NCBI GenBank assembly: GCA_025464645.1
Contig: JAODGF010000051.1
Span: forward strand, 1 to 6,409
Direction: 5' to 3'
DNA: 6,409 nucleotides
Source of the DNA: Methanosarcinales archaeon
GTDB lineage: Archaea > Halobacteriota > Syntropharchaeia > Alkanophagales > Methanospirareceae
Below are positions 5,661 through 6,409 of the stretch, piece by piece; the stretch's first letter is position 1; every line of letters begins with the position of its first letter. The position numbers and the translations under genes are program-made. The notes under the pieces were generated by a model. The model did no database searches and was not told the origin of the DNA. It saw only the letters and a program-made list of their open reading frames with translations.

Positions 5661-6409
5661 GACAACCTTCGCTGTCTTGGGTCAGTTAACGAAATCACCG
5701 CTTTTATATGCCATTCGACGTGCTTCTTTTCCCATATAAACTCACTACCTTCTCTTTCTATCGCTTCCAAAACGAAATAGACCCTATCACCTTTTATTTC
5801 TATGTTCTCACCCTGTTCTTCCACTTCCATATCATGCCCCACACAAACGCTTTGGTCACAAAAGAACTGGCATTTGCGATCGTAGAAGTAAAAGCACCTG
5901 AATCTCGGCTTTGTCACGCCCAATGTCTTCCCTTTCCAGGCGTCGGTGTGCAGGAACTCGCCACTTTCAGAAATTTTTTCCGCAATTCTTATCCGCTCTT
6001 CGTCATCCTCTATCCTTCGTAAGTGTTCGATTCCATCTTCACGTATCCTTATGCTATCCGGTCTTTTGTCCGCTTCAGGAAAGAAGTCTTCTACACTTGC
6101 TTCTATCACATCCCACCTATTTAATCCTGTTTTCAGTGGATAAATCCTCTTCAGCTCCCAGTACTCATTCGCTGCAATTGCAACGCGGTCATTCTTTATA
6201 GATAAAATCGTTAACCGCACCCTGTCAGGTAAGAGTTCTTTGAACTTACCCTCTTCAAACCATTTTCTTAACGCCCAAACGGTTTTCTTTTCTCGTCCCT
6301 GTGCATGTCTCGACTTGAATCTCACCAGCCCGATATCGCCCTGCAACTTCTGCACGTACACGTGATAAGGCGCTTTCTGTTTTAATGTAGTAGAACTCGC
6401 TTTTATCTC
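5654..6409 (-). CDS. Unrecognised protein with a Cys/His cluster (5' end outside window)
   Basis: I do not recognise the family. A GTG at 6361 could start a 235-residue protein, but the frame stays open for 16 more codons to the window edge and no Shine-Dalgarno site precedes that GTG. I therefore treat the gene as 5'-truncated, with 251 codons visible. The protein is hydrophilic and highly charged, with no signal peptide or membrane helix, so it is probably cytoplasmic. Counting from the window edge, C172, C180, C184, C189 and H192 form a C-x7-C-x3-C-x4-C-x2-H cluster, a plausible zinc or iron-sulfur site. It follows an alpha-helical Glu/Arg-rich stretch at about 118-150. The basic N-terminal part (K21-K58, many Lys/Arg) could bind nucleic acid, but no known fold is evident. 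A T-rich terminator follows the stop, so it is probably not in the CobN operon. Confidence 0.75.
   Translation of the reverse strand, partial: EIKASSTTLKQKAPYHVYVQKLQGDIGLVRFKSRHAQGREKKTVWALRKWFEEGKFKELLPDRVRLTILSIKNDRVAIAANEYWELKRIYPLKTGLNRWDVIEASVEDFFPEADKRPDSIRIREDGIEHLRRIEDDEERIRIAEKISESGEFLHTDAWKGKTLGVTKPRFRCFYFYDRKCQFFCDQSVCVGHDMEVEEQGENIEIKGDRVYFVLEAIEREGSEFIWEKKHVEWHIKAVISLTDPRQRRLSF

Noticed and set aside
5708..6201. Overlapping plus-strand open frames opposite the right-edge gene
   Set aside because: They are mutually overlapping, have no ribosome-binding sites, and are shadows of the minus-strand frame, which is open over its whole length.

Overview
The window looks like part of an archaeal chromosome, most plausibly an anaerobic euryarchaeon of the methanogen or ANME/Syntrophoarchaeum type. 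The evidence is the archaeal-type CobN sequence, AT-rich intergenic gaps with TATA-box-like elements, oligo-T stretches after a stop codon, and mixed strong and weak Shine-Dalgarno sites. The lineage is an inference; no marker gene is present. All supportable genes lie on the minus strand, so the locus reads from high to low coordinates.

In transcription order: (1) an unrecognised protein with a Cys/His cluster, open at the right window edge (5654-6409). (2) After an AT-rich gap holding a probable terminator and promoter, a complete 1265-residue CobN/magnesium-chelatase H-subunit-like protein (1764-5561). (3) 44 bases later, a 321-residue membrane protein made of two tandem Gate (nucleoside-recognition) repeats (754-1719). 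(4) After a 111-base gap with a strong dyad, a 165-residue ArsR-type winged-helix regulator with an extra C-terminal domain (145-642). (5) The first 31 codons of a membrane protein that leaves the window on the left (1-93).

The working picture is a corrinoid- or metal-related module: a large chelatase subunit, one or two membrane proteins that could be transporters, and a local regulator. Two points stand out. The regulator has no cysteines, and its C-terminal half resembles the DUF4430/transcobalamin-C-terminal beta-grasp fold, which suggests it may sense a corrinoid rather than a thiophilic metal. A perfect 8-2-8 inverted repeat lies just upstream of the regulator's TATA-like element and is a good candidate for its operator. 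The chelatase carries two cysteine clusters in its conserved core. No RNA genes, mobile elements or CRISPR arrays were seen, and no gene-free stretch exceeds about 110 bases.
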